Assembly: GCA_030680295.1 (NCBI GenBank)
Contig: JAUXVU010000020.1
Span: forward strand, 1-64,000
Length of the DNA stretch: 64,000 nt
Source of the DNA: Moraxellaceae bacterium
GTDB taxonomy: Bacteria; Pseudomonadota; Gammaproteobacteria; Pseudomonadales; Moraxellaceae
Direction: 5' to 3'
A program made the position numbers and the translations under genes. The notes under the pieces were generated by a model. That model was not told the origin of the DNA. It did not search any database and worked only from the letters and a program-made list of their open reading frames with translations. Of this stretch, positions 48,853 to 60,361 are shown in pieces (the first letter of the stretch is position 1; every line of letters starts with the position of its first letter).

Positions 48853-51800
48853 TCACGCCATTCCTTCGTGCAAGTCCTGAAGGCGACGCACAGTCAGCGC
48901 GTCTTTCGACTGCAGCGCCAAACAAACTGCCTCGGCACCACTTAACGTAGTGGTGTAATAAACCTTGCCTTGCAGTGCACTTCGACGAATCGAGAACGAA
49001 TCTTGCTGCGCCTGCTTGCCTTCAGTGGTGTTAATAATCAAGCTGATATCACCGTTTTTGAGCATATCAACAATATGTGGACGACCTTCGTTCACTTTGT
49101 TGACACGCTCACAAGCAATACCTGCCGCGGCCAGTACACGTTGTGTACCACTAGTTGCCACCAGCTTAAAACCAAGGTCTGACAGATCTTTAGCCACTGA
49201 CGACACATGAACCTTATCAGACTCACGCACAGACAAAAACACTCGGCCACCCTTCGGCAGTTGTTCGTTAGAACCCAATACGGCTTTATGGAAGGCCTCC
49301 GCAAATGTTGCGCCAGAGCCCATCACCTCGCCTGTTGACTTCATTTCTGGGCCAAGAATAGGGTCAACACCAGGGAACTTAGCAAACGGGAATACTGCTT
49401 CTTTCACGCTGTAGTAGTTCGGCACAATTTCTGAAACAAAACCTTGCTCAACCAAGGTAGTGCCTGCCATGCAACGCGCTGCCACTTTTGCCAGCGACAC
49501 ACCGATGCACTTCGACACAAATGGCACAGTACGTGATGCACGAGGATTCACCTCCAGCACATAAACATCACTGCCTTTGACGGCAAACTGCACGTTCATC
49601 AAACCAACCACACCCAGCTCACGAGCCATGCGAATGGTTTGGTCACGCATCACGTTTTGCAGCTCAGCTGACAGGTTATAGGGTGGCAATGAACACGCTG
49701 AGTCACCGGAGTGAATACCCGCTTGTTCGATATGCTGCATGATGCCGCCAATAACCACGTCTTTTCCGTCGCTGACACAGTCCACGTCAACTTCAATGGC
49801 GTCATCCAAGAAGCGATCCAGCAATACTGGTGACTCATTAGATGCCGAAACTGCATCACGTAAGTAACGAGCCAGCTCGGTGTCATTAAAGACAATTTCC
49901 ATGGCGCGGCCACCCAGCACATAACTGGGGCGAACCACTAACGGATAACCAACTTCTGATGCCAAACGCAGACCTTCTTCGGTCGAACGTGCTAAGCGAT
50001 TTGGTGGCTGCAATAGCTTTAAACGCTCAACCATTTGCTGGAAACGCTCGCGGTCTTCAGCACGGTCAATCGCATCTGGTGAAGTACCAATGATAGGCAC
50101 ACCAGCAGCTTCCAAGGCGCGCGCAAGCTTCAGTGGTGTTTGACCACCGTACTGCACAATGACGCCCTTGGGCTTTTCTAAGCGCGCAATTTCCAGCACA
50201 TCTTCAAGCGTCACTGGTTCAAAGAACAAACGGTCAGAAGTGTCGTAGTCAGTTGATACTGTTTCGGGGTTGCAGTTGACCATGATGGTTTCATAACCAT
50301 CTTCACGCATAGCCAAAGCCGCGTGCACACAGCAGTAGTCAAACTCAATGCCCTGACCAATACGGTTTGGACCGCCACCCAACACCATAATCTTGTCACG
50401 GCTGCTTGGATTAGCTTCGCACTCTTCTTCATAGGTTGAGTACATATACGCTGTACTAGTGGCAAACTCGGCCGCACAGGTGTCTACACGCTTGTAGACT
50501 GGGTTAATACCTAAGTCCCAGCGACGCTTACGTAATTCTTTTTCAGACACACCAATCAATGTGGCCAAACGGCTGTCAGCAAAACCCTTGCGCTTTAAGC
50601 CCCACATGGTGCTGTGATCCAAACCAGCAAAACCTAGGCGTGCAACATCGGTTTCGGACTTGATAATGTCTTCGATTTGCACCAAGAACCATGGATCAAC
50701 ACCAGACAGACGATAGATCTCATCAACTGACAACCCCATACGGAAGGCATCACCGATATACCAAATACGGTCTGGGCCTGGATTAGACAGTTCATTACGC
50801 AGCTTGCCTTCTGGATCGGCTAAGCTCATATCAAGCTTGGGTGTAAAACCATCAACGCCTACTTCCAAACCACGCAAGGCTTTTTGCAAAGACTCTTGGA
50901 AGGTACGACCAATGGCCATGACCTCACCCACTGACTTCATTTGTGTGGTCAGGCGCGGTTCGGCTTGCGCAAATTTTTCAAAGTTGAAACGTGGGATTTT
51001 GGTGACCACATAATCAATCGATGGCTCAAATGATGCTGGTGTACGACCGCCAGTAATGTCGTTTTTCAGCTCATCTAAGGTGTAACCAACTGCCAGTTTG
51101 GCCGCCACTTTCGCGATTGGAAAACCAGTCGCTTTTGATGCCAAGGCTGATGAGCGCGACACACGCGGGTTCATTTCAATGACCACCATGCGGCCATCGG
51201 TTGGACTAATGCCAAACTGAACGTTTGAACCGCCAGTTTCTACGCCGATTTCGCGCAGTACGGCACATGATGCATCACGCATCAGTTGATATTCTTTATC
51301 AGTCAGCGTTTGCGCTGGCGCCACGGTAATCGAGTCACCGGTATGCACACCCATGGCGTCGAAGTTTTCAATGGCGCAAACAATGATGCAGTTGTCGTTT
51401 TTGTCACGAACAACTTCCATCTCATACTCTTTCCAACCAATTAACGACTCATCAATCAGCAGTTCGCGGGTCGGCGACAAGTCTAGACCGCGCTCACAAA
51501 TTTCGATGAACTCTTCACGGTTGTAGGCAATGCCGCCACCTGAGCCACCCATGGTGAATGATGGACGAATAATGGATGGGAAACCGGTTTGCTCTAACAG
51601 TGCAAAGGCTTCTTCCATATTGTGTGCCACACCAGCACGCGGACACTCAAGGCCAATACGACGCATGGCTTGGTCAAACAAACGACGGTCTTCGGCCATG
51701 CGAATAGCGTCTTTTGATGCACCAATAAGCTCAACACCAAACTTCTCTAATACACCTTGTTTATCAAGCTCAAGCGCGCAGTTCAGTGCGGTTTGACCAC

Positions 51801-52071
51801 CCATGGTAGGCAGTAACGCATCGGGGCGCTCTTTCTCAATAATCTGCGCAACCGTTTGCCATGTGATGGGCTCGATATAGGTCGAGTCCGCCATCGATGG
51901 GTCGGTCATGATGGTGGCAGGGTTCGAGTTCACCAGAATGACGCGATAACCCTCTTCACGCAGCGCCTTACAGGCTTGTGCACCGGAGTAGTCGAATTCA
52001 CAGGCCTGACCAATAACAATTGGGCCAGCGCCGATGATGAGAATGCTTTGAATATCAGTACGCTTTGGCAT
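48853..52071 (-). CDS. carB: carbamoyl-phosphate synthase large subunit
   Basis: 1072 residues; makes carbamoyl phosphate for arginine and pyrimidines with CarA. Two homologous ATP-grasp halves ([13 protein letters not shown] and [13 protein letters not shown] regions), N-terminal [22 protein letters not shown] and its repeat [19 protein letters not shown], oligomerisation domain between, and a C-terminal MGS-like allosteric domain ([15 protein letters not shown]). Three bases after carA; P. aeruginosa has an extra ORF there, from memory. Confidence 0.97.
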   Translation of the reverse strand: MPKRTDIQSILIIGAGPIVIGQACEFDYSGAQACKALREEGYRVILVNSNPATIMTDPSMADSTYIEPITWQTVAQIIEKERPDALLPTMGGQTALNCALELDKQGVLEKFGVELIGASKDAIRMAEDRRLFDQAMRRIGLECPRAGVAHNMEEAFALLEQTGFPSIIRPSFTMGGSGGGIAYNREEFIEICERGLDLSPTRELLIDESLIGWKEYEMEVVRDKNDNCIIVCAIENFDAMGVHTGDSITVAPAQTLTDKEYQLMRDASCAVLREIGVETGGSNVQFGISPTDGRMVVIEMNPRVSRSSALASKATGFPIAKVAAKLAVGYTLDELKNDITGGRTPASFEPSIDYVVTKIPRFNFEKFAQAEPRLTTQMKSVGEVMAIGRTFQESLQKALRGLEVGVDGFTPKLDMSLADPEGKLRNELSNPGPDRIWYIGDAFRMGLSVDEIYRLSGVDPWFLVQIEDIIKSETDVARLGFAGLDHSTMWGLKRKGFADSRLATLIGVSEKELRKRRWDLGINPVYKRVDTCAAEFATSTAYMYSTYEEECEANPSSRDKIMVLGGGPNRIGQGIEFDYCCVHAALAMREDGYETIMVNCNPETVSTDYDTSDRLFFEPVTLEDVLEIARLEKPKGVIVQYGGQTPLKLARALEAAGVPIIGTSPDAIDRAEDRERFQQMVERLKLLQPPNRLARSTEEGLRLASEVGYPLVVRPSYVLGGRAMEIVFNDTELARYLRDAVSASNESPVLLDRFLDDAIEVDVDCVSDGKDVVIGGIMQHIEQAGIHSGDSACSLPPYNLSAELQNVMRDQTIRMARELGVVGLMNVQFAVKGSDVYVLEVNPRASRTVPFVSKCIGVSLAKVAARCMAGTTLVEQGFVSEIVPNYYSVKEAVFPFAKFPGVDPILGPEMKSTGEVMGSGATFAEAFHKAVLGSNEQLPKGGRVFLSVRESDKVHVSSVAKDLSDLGFKLVATSGTQRVLAAAGIACERVNKVNEGRPHIVDMLKNGDISLIINTTEGKQAQQDSFSIRRSALQGKVYYTTTLSGAEAVCLALQSKDALTVRRLQDLHEGMA

Positions 52072-52074
52072 GTC

Positions 52075-53217
52075 TTATTTCCGGGCCTGCATCAATTCAA
52101 TGAAGTGGTCGAATAATGGCTGAGCATCATTTGGACCGGGACTGGCTTCAGGGTGACCCTGAAAGCTGAACGCCGGTTTGTCCGTGCGGTGAATGCCCTG
52201 CAACGAGCCATCAAACAATGACTTATGCGTGACGCGTAGCGTGTTGGGCAAAGACGTTTCATCCACTGCAAAACCGTGGTTTTGACTGGTGATCATGACA
52301 CGACCGGTGTCGGTGTCTTGCACTGGATGGTTAGCACCGTGATGGCCAAACTTCATTTTCAATGTTTGTGCGCCTGAGGCCAACGCTAACAGTTGGTGGC
52401 CCAAGCAAATGCCAAACAATGGAATGTCAGTGGCCAATAATTCACGGATGGCGGCAATGGCGTAATCACATGGTGCTGGGTCGCCAGGACCGTTAGACAA
52501 GAAAATACCATCTGGATTAAGCGCTAACGCATCAGCAGCCGAAGTCTGTGCCGGCACTACCGTTACTTTGCAGCCACGGTCAGTTAACAGGCGTAAAATG
52601 TTGTGCTTTACACCAAAGTCATAGGCCACGACATGAAAGCTCGGTGCCGCACTTGGCGTGACATATCCGGTGCTTAAACCCCAGCTGCCTTCAGTCCATG
52701 AATAACGCTCATTGACTGTCACAACTTTGGCCAAGTCAGCACCCTTAAGTCCAGGGAAGGCTTTAGCAGCAGCCAGTGCAGCATCAACAGCTGCTGCATC
52801 ATTTGCCGCAGCGCCCGCTAAAATGGTGCCGTTTTGAGCGCCTTTTTCGCGCAGAATTCGTGTCAAACGACGAGTATCAATATCGGCAATGGCAACCACC
52901 TGATTGCGAATCAAATACTCAGGCAATGTTTCGGTCATGCGCCAGTTGCTGGCAAGTAATGGCAAATCACGAATAATGAGGCCGGCCGCCCACACTTTGG
53001 TTGACTCAACGTCTTCAGCGTTGGTACCGGTATTGCCGATATGCGGATAGGTTAAGGTAACCATCTGCTGGCAATAGGAAGGGTCGGTAAGAATTTCCTG
53101 ATAACCGGTCATGGCCGTATTAAAAACGACTTCACCGCTGCTTTGTCCATCAAAACCGATGGAGCGACCACGGAAGACGCTACCGTCTTCGAGCACAAGA
53201 ATGGCGGGCTGGCTCAA
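52075..53217 (-). CDS. carA: carbamoyl-phosphate synthase small subunit
   Basis: Glutaminase subunit. C-terminal class I amidotransferase triad: Cys in [13 protein letters not shown], His and Glu in [11 protein letters not shown]-terminal [11 protein letters not shown]. The start is probably TTG 53217 (reads [12 protein letters not shown]) with GGAGG 5 bases upstream; there is no in-frame ATG near it and the TTG at 53235 lies before that site. This gives 380 residues. Preceded by a promoter-like element and a strong hairpin with U-run. Confidence 0.95.
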   Translation of the reverse strand: MSQPAILVLEDGSVFRGRSIGFDGQSSGEVVFNTAMTGYQEILTDPSYCQQMVTLTYPHIGNTGTNAEDVESTKVWAAGLIIRDLPLLASNWRMTETLPEYLIRNQVVAIADIDTRRLTRILREKGAQNGTILAGAAANDAAAVDAALAAAKAFPGLKGADLAKVVTVNERYSWTEGSWGLSTGYVTPSAAPSFHVVAYDFGVKHNILRLLTDRGCKVTVVPAQTSAADALALNPDGIFLSNGPGDPAPCDYAIAAIRELLATDIPLFGICLGHQLLALASGAQTLKMKFGHHGANHPVQDTDTGRVMITSQNHGFAVDETSLPNTLRVTHKSLFDGSLQGIHRTDKPAFSFQGHPEASPGPNDAQPLFDHFIELMQARK

Positions 53218-53255
53218 ACCGACCTCCAATAACAAGATGAGCAGGACGTGCGCGC

Positions 53256-53288
53256 AAAAAAAGCGAGGAAGAGAGACTCCTTCTCGCT
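53256..53288 (-). terminator. terminator/attenuator-like hairpin in carA leader
   Basis: AGCGAG (53288-53283) pairs with CTCGCT (53267-53262), extended by AAG-G-AG/CTCTT pairing with two bulges, followed by seven T. A smaller CTGGC/GCCAG hairpin lies just before. It ends 38 bp upstream of the carA start and downstream of a promoter-like site, so it may attenuate carA as well as stop dapB transcripts. Confidence 0.7.
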
Positions 53289-53339
53289 CTAGCTGGCATA
53301 TAGCCAGTTACAGTGCACACAGGCGCGATTTGAGGGATG

Positions 53340-53369
53340 ATTTTACGCACTTGCAGCCCGGCTGTCCAA
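53340..53369 (-). promoter_or_regulatory. putative carA promoter
   Basis: Minus-strand TTGGAC (53369-53364), 18-bp spacer, TAAAAT (53345-53340), about 120 bp before the carA TTG. Consensus match by eye. Confidence 0.45.
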
Positions 53370-53398
53370 CAGACTCCGCAGTTCTGGCAAAGTCTTTG

Positions 53399-54202
53399 CT
53401 ATTTAAGGCCTAACACGTCCTGCATATCATACCGACCGGGCTGGCGCGCTACCGCCCAGGCAGCGGCTCGTACGGCACCATGGGCAAAATTAGCGCGATT
53501 AGTGGCAACATGACGAACTTCCACACGCTCGCCTTCACCGAAGAAAAATACCGTGTGATCACCCACGGTGTCGCCACCGCGCAGCGTTTGAAAACCAATA
53601 CTACGGCGATCACGCGGACCCGTATGGCCTTCACGGGCATAAACGGCGTCTTCTTTCAGGTCACGACCCAACGCCTCCGCCACCGCCTGCCCCATCATCA
53701 AGGCAGTGCCTGATGGCGCATCCACTTTATGTCGGTGGTGCGCTTCCAGCACATCAATATCCACCGTATCACCAAAAGTTTTTGCCGCCAGCGCCAGCAA
53801 TTTCAGGGTGACATTAACGCCCACGGAATAATTGCCGGAGCACACCAAAGGCACCTGCTGAGCCGCGGCATTTAACGCCTGCTGATCAGCGTCGGAAAAT
53901 CCGGTGGTGCCAATCACAATTGCCACGCCGTTTTGCTGGCACAGTTGTGCATGCGCAACAGTTGCCGCTGGCGTACTGAAGTCGATAACCACATCAACAT
54001 GATTAATCACATCAGCCAACGAGGGACTAATCATGACACCAAGCTTACCGATACCCGCCAGCTCACCCGCATCAGCACCCAGTGCTGATGACTGCGGATA
54101 CTCCGTTGCCGCGGCAAGCTTTACACCTTCTTGCGTCTGTACTGCCGCCACCAAGGCACGACCCATGCGCCCAGCGGCGCCACACACTGCAACTCGAATC
54201 AT
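53399..54202 (-). CDS. dapB: 4-hydroxy-tetrahydrodipicolinate reductase
   Basis: Lysine/diaminopimelate pathway reductase. NAD(P)-binding [33 protein letters not shown], the active-site segment [16 protein letters not shown] and the C-terminal [16 protein letters not shown] are present. 267 residues. Overlaps dnaJ by 4 bp (ATGA), so dnaK-dnaJ-dapB read together. Confidence 0.97.
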   Translation of the reverse strand: MIRVAVCGAAGRMGRALVAAVQTQEGVKLAAATEYPQSSALGADAGELAGIGKLGVMISPSLADVINHVDVVIDFSTPAATVAHAQLCQQNGVAIVIGTTGFSDADQQALNAAAQQVPLVCSGNYSVGVNVTLKLLALAAKTFGDTVDIDVLEAHHRHKVDAPSGTALMMGQAVAEALGRDLKEDAVYAREGHTGPRDRRSIGFQTLRGGDTVGDHTVFFFGEGERVEVRHVATNRANFAHGAVRAAAWAVARQPGRYDMQDVLGLK

Positions 54203-55326
54203 TTGGTCATCTCGTCAAAAAACTTTTTCACTGCCGAGAAGAATGACTCTTTTTGCGGCGATTGGCGACTCTCTTCACCATTACCCGCTGCCCTAAACTC
54301 GCGCAGCAAATCTTTTTGCTGGTCATTTAAATGTACCGGCGTCTCGATAATCACACGACAAAGCATATCGCCGGGGCCATGTGAACGAATTGGCTTCACA
54401 CCTTTGCCGCGCAGACGGAATAACTTGCCAGTTTGTGTGCCTTCCGGAATACGCAACTTCACACGACCATCCAGTGTTGGCACTTCTAACTCACCACCTA
54501 ATGCCGCATCAACAAAGTCGATTGGCACCTCACAGTACAAGTCAGCACCATCACGACGGAAAATGCGGTGGTCACGCACCGACACCTGCACATACAAATC
54601 ACCCGCTGGACCACCGGCAGCACCCGCTTCACCTTCGCCACTTAAGCGAATGCGATCGCCGGTGTCGACGCCGGCTGGAATTTTAACTTCCAAAGTTTTT
54701 TGCTTACGCACACGGCCTTCGCCATGACAGCTGCGACATGGATCAGGAATGACTTTGCCGCGACCATGACAGGTCGGGCAGGTTTGCGACATAACAAAAA
54801 AGCCCTGCTGTACACGGACTTGGCCCGAGCCATTACAGGTGCCACATTGTTTAACTGAAGTGCCTTTTTTGGCGCCCGTGCCATCACAGACTTCACACTC
54901 AACCAGTGTCGGCACACGAATTTTGACCTTAGTGCCGCGAACCGCTTCTTCTAGATCAAGCTCTAGGGTGTAACCTAAGTCCGCACCGCGATTGGAGCGC
55001 TGACCACCACGGCCGCCGCCACCAAAAATGTCGCCAAACACGTCACCAAAAATATCACCAAAACCGGCACCGCCGGCTCCTGAACCGCCACCCATATTAG
55101 GGTCAACACCAGCATGTCCATAACGATCATAGGCTGCGCGCTTATCTTCATCAGACAGTACTTCATAGGCCTCATTGGCTTCTTTGAACTTATCTTCAGC
55201 GCTTTTATCGTCTGGGTTACGGTCGGGGTGATGTTTCATGGCCAAGCGCCGATAAGCCTTTTTTAATTCATCCGCGCTGGCATTCTTAGCCACACCCAAT
55301 ACTTCGTAATAGTCACGCTTGGCCAT
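54199..55326 (-). CDS. dnaJ: chaperone protein DnaJ
   Basis: Hsp40 co-chaperone, 375 residues: J domain with HPD (KHHPDRNP), Gly/Phe-rich linker ([21 protein letters not shown]), four CxxCxGxG zinc repeats ([32 protein letters not shown]) and C-terminal substrate domains. Follows dnaK after a 97-bp gap that holds a terminator-like hairpin; dapB is coupled downstream. Confidence 0.97.
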   Translation of the reverse strand: MAKRDYYEVLGVAKNASADELKKAYRRLAMKHHPDRNPDDKSAEDKFKEANEAYEVLSDEDKRAAYDRYGHAGVDPNMGGGSGAGGAGFGDIFGDVFGDIFGGGGRGGQRSNRGADLGYTLELDLEEAVRGTKVKIRVPTLVECEVCDGTGAKKGTSVKQCGTCNGSGQVRVQQGFFVMSQTCPTCHGRGKVIPDPCRSCHGEGRVRKQKTLEVKIPAGVDTGDRIRLSGEGEAGAAGGPAGDLYVQVSVRDHRIFRRDGADLYCEVPIDFVDAALGGELEVPTLDGRVKLRIPEGTQTGKLFRLRGKGVKPIRSHGPGDMLCRVIIETPVHLNDQQKDLLREFRAAGNGEESRQSPQKESFFSAVKKFFDEMTK

Positions 55327-55374
55327 GTTTTCACCTCGGGCTGGCTAGCCCTTTTGCACAATCTGTTGAGACAC

Positions 55375-55398
55375 AAACGCGGGGAAGCCCCCGCGTTT
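55375..55398 (-). terminator. hairpin between dnaK and dnaJ
   Basis: AAACGCGGGG/CCCCGCGTTT perfect 10-bp stem with a 4-nt loop, 25 bp past the dnaK stop; only a short U-tail on the minus strand. It probably tunes dnaK over dnaJ rather than blocking read-through. Confidence 0.7.
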
Positions 55399-55423
55399 GT
55401 CTTAATCGCTCTACCGAAACGAC

Positions 55424-57340
55424 TTATTTCTTGTCGTCTTTCACTTCTTCAAACTCTGCTTCTACCGCACCATCATCTTGCTTAGGCTCGGCAGCAGCAT
55501 CGGTCGCTTCAGCACCAGCAGCACCTTGGTCAGCGTAAAGCTTCTGCATTAGTGGCATGGACGCTTGGCTCAACGCTTCAGTGGCAGCGTTAATCTGGTC
55601 TTTGTCACCGGACTTAACTGCTTCTTCCACTTTCACAACTTCGGCATCAATGGCTGACTTCTCTTCATCAGTCACTTTGTCGCCTAAGTCTTTCAGCATT
55701 TTGCGTGTGCTATGCACCAACTGGTCAGCTTGGTTACGCGCTTCAACCAACTCTGCAAACTTCTTGTCTTCTTCCGCATTGGCTTCGGCATCACGCACCA
55801 TTTGCGTGATTTCGTCATCGGTTAAACCGGAGTTTGCTTTAATGACGATGCTCTGCTCTTTGCCAGTGGCCTTGTCTTTCGCACCAACATGCAAGATGCC
55901 GTTGGCGTCGATATCAAAGGTCACTTCAATTTGTGGCATGCCACGTGGTGCAGGCGGAATGTCAGCCAAATCAAAACGGCCTAATGACTTGTTTTGTGAG
56001 GCTTGCTTGCGCTCACCCTGCAACACATGAATCGTGACCGCTGGCTGATTATCATCCGCTGTTGAGAACACTTGTTGCTTCTTGGTTGGGATAGTCGTGT
56101 TTTTCTCGATCAACACAGTCATCACGCCACCCATGGTTTCAATACCTAGGCTCAACGGTGTCACATCCAGCAGCAGCACGTCTTTCACGTCACCAGACAA
56201 CACCGCACCTTGGTAAGCTGCACCAATGGCGACGGCTTCGTCCGGGTTAACGTCACGACGAGGATCTTGGCCAAAGAACGCTTTCACACGCTCCAGCACC
56301 AATGGCATACGGGTTTGACCGCCAACCATGATGACGTCACCAATATCACTGATCTTCAGGCCGGCATCCGCCAGCGCTACACGGCAAGGCTCAATCGTGC
56401 GTGACACTAAGTCTTCGACCAAAGACTCCAACTTGGCACGTGTTACTTTCACATTTAAGTGCTTAGGACCGGTGGCATCGGCAGTGATGTAAGGCAGATT
56501 AACTTCAGTTTGAGTGGCTGTGGACAGCTCAATTTTTGCCTTTTCAGCAGCTTCTTTCAGACGCTGCAGCGCCAACGGATCGTTGTGCAGATCAATGCCT
56601 GAGTCTTTTTTGAACTCATCAGCCAAGTAATCAATTAAGCGCAAGTCAAAGTCTTCACCACCCAAGAAGGTGTCACCATTGGTGGACAACACTTCAAATT
56701 GGTGCTCGCCATCAACTTCGGCAATCTCAATGATAGAAACGTCAAAGGTACCGCCGCCCAAGTCATACACGGCAATTTTGCGATCGCCTTCTTTTTTGTC
56801 CATACCAAAGGCCAAGGCAGCAGCGGTTGGTTCATTGATGATGCGCTTTACATCTAAACCAGCAATGCGGCCAGCATCTTTGGTGGCCTGACGCTGACTG
56901 TCGTTGAAGTAAGCAGGCACCGTGATAACCGCTTCAGTGACTGGTTCACCCAAGTAGTCTTCAGCCGTCTTTTTCATCTTTTTCAGCACTTCGGCAGAAA
57001 TTTGTGGTGGCGCCTTACGGTCACCTTTCACTTCCACCCAAGCATCACCATTTTCTGCCGCTACAATTTTGTAGGGCACCATTTTGATGTCTTTTTGCAC
57101 AACATCGTCAGTGAACTTACGGCCAATCAAACGCTTAACAGCAAACAGTGTGTTTTGCGGATTGGTCACCGCTTGGCGTTTTGCGCCAGCACCGACCAAT
57201 ACTTCATTGTCGGTATAGGCAACAATGGATGGTGTGGTGCGTGCACCTTCCGAGTTTTCAATCACTTTTACTTTGTCGCCTTCCAGCACTGACACACAGC
57301 TGTTGGTTGTGCCTAAGTCGATACCAATAATCTTGCCCAT
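55424..57340 (-). CDS. dnaK: molecular chaperone DnaK (Hsp70)
   Basis: 638 residues, the same as E. coli. ATPase domain with [41 protein letters not shown] and [33 protein letters not shown] opens the substrate domain; an acidic helical lid ends in EEVKDDKK. The second of two adjacent ATGs (57340) has the better spacing from GGAG. Downstream of grpE by 127 bp. Confidence 0.97.
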   Translation of the reverse strand: MGKIIGIDLGTTNSCVSVLEGDKVKVIENSEGARTTPSIVAYTDNEVLVGAGAKRQAVTNPQNTLFAVKRLIGRKFTDDVVQKDIKMVPYKIVAAENGDAWVEVKGDRKAPPQISAEVLKKMKKTAEDYLGEPVTEAVITVPAYFNDSQRQATKDAGRIAGLDVKRIINEPTAAALAFGMDKKEGDRKIAVYDLGGGTFDVSIIEIAEVDGEHQFEVLSTNGDTFLGGEDFDLRLIDYLADEFKKDSGIDLHNDPLALQRLKEAAEKAKIELSTATQTEVNLPYITADATGPKHLNVKVTRAKLESLVEDLVSRTIEPCRVALADAGLKISDIGDVIMVGGQTRMPLVLERVKAFFGQDPRRDVNPDEAVAIGAAYQGAVLSGDVKDVLLLDVTPLSLGIETMGGVMTVLIEKNTTIPTKKQQVFSTADDNQPAVTIHVLQGERKQASQNKSLGRFDLADIPPAPRGMPQIEVTFDIDANGILHVGAKDKATGKEQSIVIKANSGLTDDEITQMVRDAEANAEEDKKFAELVEARNQADQLVHSTRKMLKDLGDKVTDEEKSAIDAEVVKVEEAVKSGDKDQINAATEALSQASMPLMQKLYADQGAAGAEATDAAAEPKQDDGAVEAEFEEVKDDKK

Positions 57341-57467
57341 CATGCTCTCCTATAACAGACCGACATTGGCCGGCACTGTAGTTAATCTCTGGCGCTTAAT
57401 TCGCACCTTGTTAATGAATATGTGGGTGATGACGCCATTTTCAAGGCCACCAACCGCAAATTTTTGC

Positions 57468-58028
57468 TTACGAAGCTGTTGCAACCACCACCATGGCTGG
57501 GCGCAGTAAGCGACCCGACAAGGTGTAACCCTTTTGCAAAACTGCTGTAACGGTATTTGGCTCAGACACACTGGATGGCTGCATAGACACGGCTTGATGC
57601 AGGTCCGCATTAAACGGCTCACCCAAGGGATCAACTACCTCAATGGCGTGACGCTTCAAGGTATCCAGCAACTGTTTATAGGTAAGCGCCACACCCTCAT
57701 GCATGGCTTTCTGCGCTTCGTCTTCACTAATGGGCGTCTGCAAAGCACGTTCCAAGTTGTCGACCACCTCTAACAAGCCGCCCGCAAATTTTTCCAAGGC
57801 ATATTTATGAGCATTCGCCACTTCTCGCTCAGCGCGACGCTGAATGTTTTGTACTTCAGCCTGCGCACGAATTTGCACATCACGCATTTGCAGCTCGATC
57901 TCGGCAATACGCTGATTCACTTCGTCTTCGGCAAGCGGCTCAGCCTCTGGCTGGCTTTCCTGTTCGGGGCTTAACACCTCTTCCACAGGCTCTTGTTGCT
58001 CAGTTTCTGGCTTATTTGGCTCGCTCAT
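57468..58028 (-). CDS. grpE: nucleotide exchange factor GrpE
   Basis: Releases ADP from DnaK. 186 residues: acidic Glu/Gln-rich N-terminus, long helix (RAQAEVQNIQRRAEREVANAHKYALEKFAGGLLEVVDNLERAL) and C-terminal beta domain (GEPFNADLHQAVSMQ, VLQKGYTLSGRLLRPAMVVVA). ATG 58028 is preferred: GGGAG is 6 bases upstream and touches the earlier ATG at 58034. First gene of the heat-shock operon. Confidence 0.96.
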   Translation of the reverse strand: MSEPNKPETEQQEPVEEVLSPEQESQPEAEPLAEDEVNQRIAEIELQMRDVQIRAQAEVQNIQRRAEREVANAHKYALEKFAGGLLEVVDNLERALQTPISEDEAQKAMHEGVALTYKQLLDTLKRHAIEVVDPLGEPFNADLHQAVSMQPSSVSEPNTVTAVLQKGYTLSGRLLRPAMVVVATAS

Positions 58029-58069
58029 TCTCATCTCCCACTTGCGGCAACTTTTATAGATGCAATGGT

Positions 58070-58098
58070 TAATGGTGATGTTCACCTAATTTTTCAAG
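58070..58098 (-). promoter_or_regulatory. sigma-32 heat-shock promoter of grpE
   Basis: Minus-strand CTTGAAA (58098-58092), 14-bp spacer, CACCATTA (58077-58070). It matches the E. coli sigma-32 consensus CTTGAAA / CCCCATNT at all -35 positions and most of the -10. About 40 bp before the grpE start. Confidence 0.75.
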
Positions 58099-58186
58099 TG
58101 GCCAGCGTAAAATTGCAGTCGATTAATCGCGAGATTGGCCAAGGTGGCCTATGATTGGGCATCACCACCGTTGAATGGATAAGCAC

Positions 58187-59842
58187 ATGCTGAGCCTGCT
58201 CAAAATCAGTCAATTTGCCATTGTTGATAACCTAGAGCTTGAGTTTGCTAGCGGGTTTAGCGTCATCACCGGCGAAACAGGTGCGGGCAAGTCGATTCTG
58301 ATGGACGCACTGGGACTGTGCTTAGGCGACCGTGCCGATGGTTCAGTGGTAAGAGCAGGTGCCGACCGTGCTGATGTCAGCGCGCTATTCCAAGTAGGCC
58401 ATTTAGAAGAAGCAATGAACTGGTTGCGCGAACGCGAACTCGATGAGAGTGACGAATGCACACTGCGCCGCACATTTTCCCGCGATGGCCGCTCACGTGC
58501 ATACATTAATGGCCGCCCTGCCACACTGACTGACTTACGACAAATTGGTGAATGCTTAATTGACATACACAGCCAACACGAACACCAAATGCTGCTGCGC
58601 AAAGATAACCACCGCTTAATGCTGGATAGTTTTGCTGACACCCAGGCACTAGCCAAACAAACCGCCAGCCAATGGCGCGACTGGCAAGCAGCCGCTGAAC
58701 GCTTAGCCCATGCCGAAAAAGCCGGCGCCGCACAAAGTGCACGGCTCGAAATTGTGCAGCACCTTTGTGATGAGCTAGCGCAACTCGCTCTGGCTGAAGG
58801 TGAATATGAAACACTGGTGCAGCGACATGACACGCTGGCAAATGTTGGCTCTTTGCAAGAAGACGGGCAATTAGCACTAAATTTATTATCGGAAGCGGAT
58901 GGTGATACAGCGGCCCGACTGCTACAACGCGCTCTAAAAACGCTAGACGGTCACTTGAGTTTATCGCCCGCCCTGCAAGAGGCGCATAACTTACTCAACA
59001 GTGCCTCTATTCAAATTGATGAAGCCATTCCTGTGCTGAGGCACTTCTTGGCCGACCTAGAAGCCAGCCCACTGGAGCTTGAGCAACTCGCCACACGCCT
59101 AGGACAGTGCCATCAGCTTGCACGCAAACATCGTGTCATGCCGGAACAACTACCCACTGTCTTTACCGAGTTAACAGCTGAAATTGAGCAGCTCCGCCAA
59201 GCACAAGACTTGGACTTGCTGAACCAGCAAGCAACACAACACTACAATGCTTACTACCAACTGGCGCAAGAATTACGGCAACAACGCCAACTCGCTGCAG
59301 AACGTTTTTGTGCTGATATTCAGCAGTTTTTGCAGGGTCTGGGACTGGGCAATGCCCGCTTAGTGCTTTCTTTTACCGAGCCCGCCAAGCCCGGCAGCAA
59401 CGGCCTTGATGATATTGAGTTCTTGTTTAGTGCCAACCCGGGCCAGCCTTTACGCCCCCTCGCCAAAGTGGCCTCCGGTGGTGAGTTATCACGCTTATCA
59501 CTCGCTATTCAGGTGGTACACGCACGTCATTCACCCGTGCCGGTGATGGTATTTGATGAAGTCGATGTTGGTATTGGCGGTGGTATTGCCGAGGTAGTTG
59601 GGCGATTACTACGTGACTTAGGCGAGCACGCCCAAGTATTTAGCATCACCCATCAGCCGCAAGTGGCGGCGCGCGGACATCATCATTTACGTGTGGAAAA
59701 ACGAGTGATTGATGGGGAAACACATAGCACGGTTGTCACACTGAATCATGACCAACGTATTGATGAAATTGCCCGTATGTCTGGTGGCTTAGCAATTACC
59801 CCAGAAACTCGCCAACACGCTGCGAGCATGCTGGCGGGTTAA
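58187..59842 (+). CDS. recN: DNA repair protein RecN
   Basis: SMC-like ATPase for double-strand break repair. N-terminal LLKISQFAIVDNLELEFASGFSVITGETGAGKSILMDAL (Walker A), central coiled coil, and C-terminal signature/Walker B (KVASGGELSRLSLAIQVV, VMVFDEVDVGIGGGIAEVVG). ATG 58187 matches the family start and gives 551 residues. Divergent from grpE. I saw no LexA-type box in the 160 bp before it. Confidence 0.95.
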   Translation: MLSLLKISQFAIVDNLELEFASGFSVITGETGAGKSILMDALGLCLGDRADGSVVRAGADRADVSALFQVGHLEEAMNWLRERELDESDECTLRRTFSRDGRSRAYINGRPATLTDLRQIGECLIDIHSQHEHQMLLRKDNHRLMLDSFADTQALAKQTASQWRDWQAAAERLAHAEKAGAAQSARLEIVQHLCDELAQLALAEGEYETLVQRHDTLANVGSLQEDGQLALNLLSEADGDTAARLLQRALKTLDGHLSLSPALQEAHNLLNSASIQIDEAIPVLRHFLADLEASPLELEQLATRLGQCHQLARKHRVMPEQLPTVFTELTAEIEQLRQAQDLDLLNQQATQHYNAYYQLAQELRQQRQLAAERFCADIQQFLQGLGLGNARLVLSFTEPAKPGSNGLDDIEFLFSANPGQPLRPLAKVASGGELSRLSLAIQVVHARHSPVPVMVFDEVDVGIGGGIAEVVGRLLRDLGEHAQVFSITHQPQVAARGHHHLRVEKRVIDGETHSTVVTLNHDQRIDEIARMSGGLAITPETRQHAASMLAG

Positions 59843-60274
59843 TTATTCGTCCTTACCTTTACAGTTTGGGCGCACGCAGTTGCCGTAAAGATGCAGGGCA
59901 TGACCGCTAAGCTCAAAGCCTAGGCCTTTGGCAACACTGAGCTGACGCTCTTCAATGACTTCATCGTGGAACTCAAACACCTTACCGCAAGCACTGCAAA
60001 CAATATGGTCGTGGTGATCGTCATTTTTGAGCTCGAATACTGACAGGCCACCTTCAAAATGATGACGCTCAACAATTCCAGCAGACTCAAACTGCGTTAA
60101 CACTCGATAGACGGTGGCAAGGCCAACATCCTCACCAGATGCTAAAAGTGCTTTATAGACATCCTCTGCGCTCATATGATGCACAGGTGAGCTTTCCAGC
60201 AGCTCAAGAATTTTTAAGCGAGGCAGCGTGACTTTTAAACCGGCTTTGCGTAAATCTTGATTGGTTAGCGACAT
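59843..60274 (-). CDS. fur: ferric uptake regulator Fur
   Basis: Fe(II)-dependent repressor of 143 residues. Winged-helix DNA-binding domain (LRKAGLKVTLPRLKILELLE, AEDVYKALLASGEDVGLATVYRVLTQFESAGI), metal-binding HHFEGG and HHDHIVCSACGKV, and a second cysteine pair in YGNCVRPNC. ATG 60274 (MSLTNQDLRKAG) chosen by family N-terminus. Its stop abuts the recN stop with no gap; divergent from bamE. Confidence 0.96.
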   Translation of the reverse strand: MSLTNQDLRKAGLKVTLPRLKILELLESSPVHHMSAEDVYKALLASGEDVGLATVYRVLTQFESAGIVERHHFEGGLSVFELKNDDHHDHIVCSACGKVFEFHDEVIEERQLSVAKGLGFELSGHALHLYGNCVRPNCKGKDE

Positions 60275-60361
60275 GGGTTCGTCTCTTTGCGGGCAATGCC
60301 TTATGATAACCGACCTAGCCCCTGAGGGCATCCACTGATAACTTCGAGGTTAACGCGCAAC

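Noticed and set aside
58086-58186. LexA box before recN
   Set aside because: No CTGT-N8-ACAG was found, although recN is SOS-controlled in E. coli.
58210-58833. 207-codon open frame antisense to recN
   Set aside because: Ser/Arg/Cys-rich composition typical of a reverse-frame shadow, and recN motifs on the other strand are intact.
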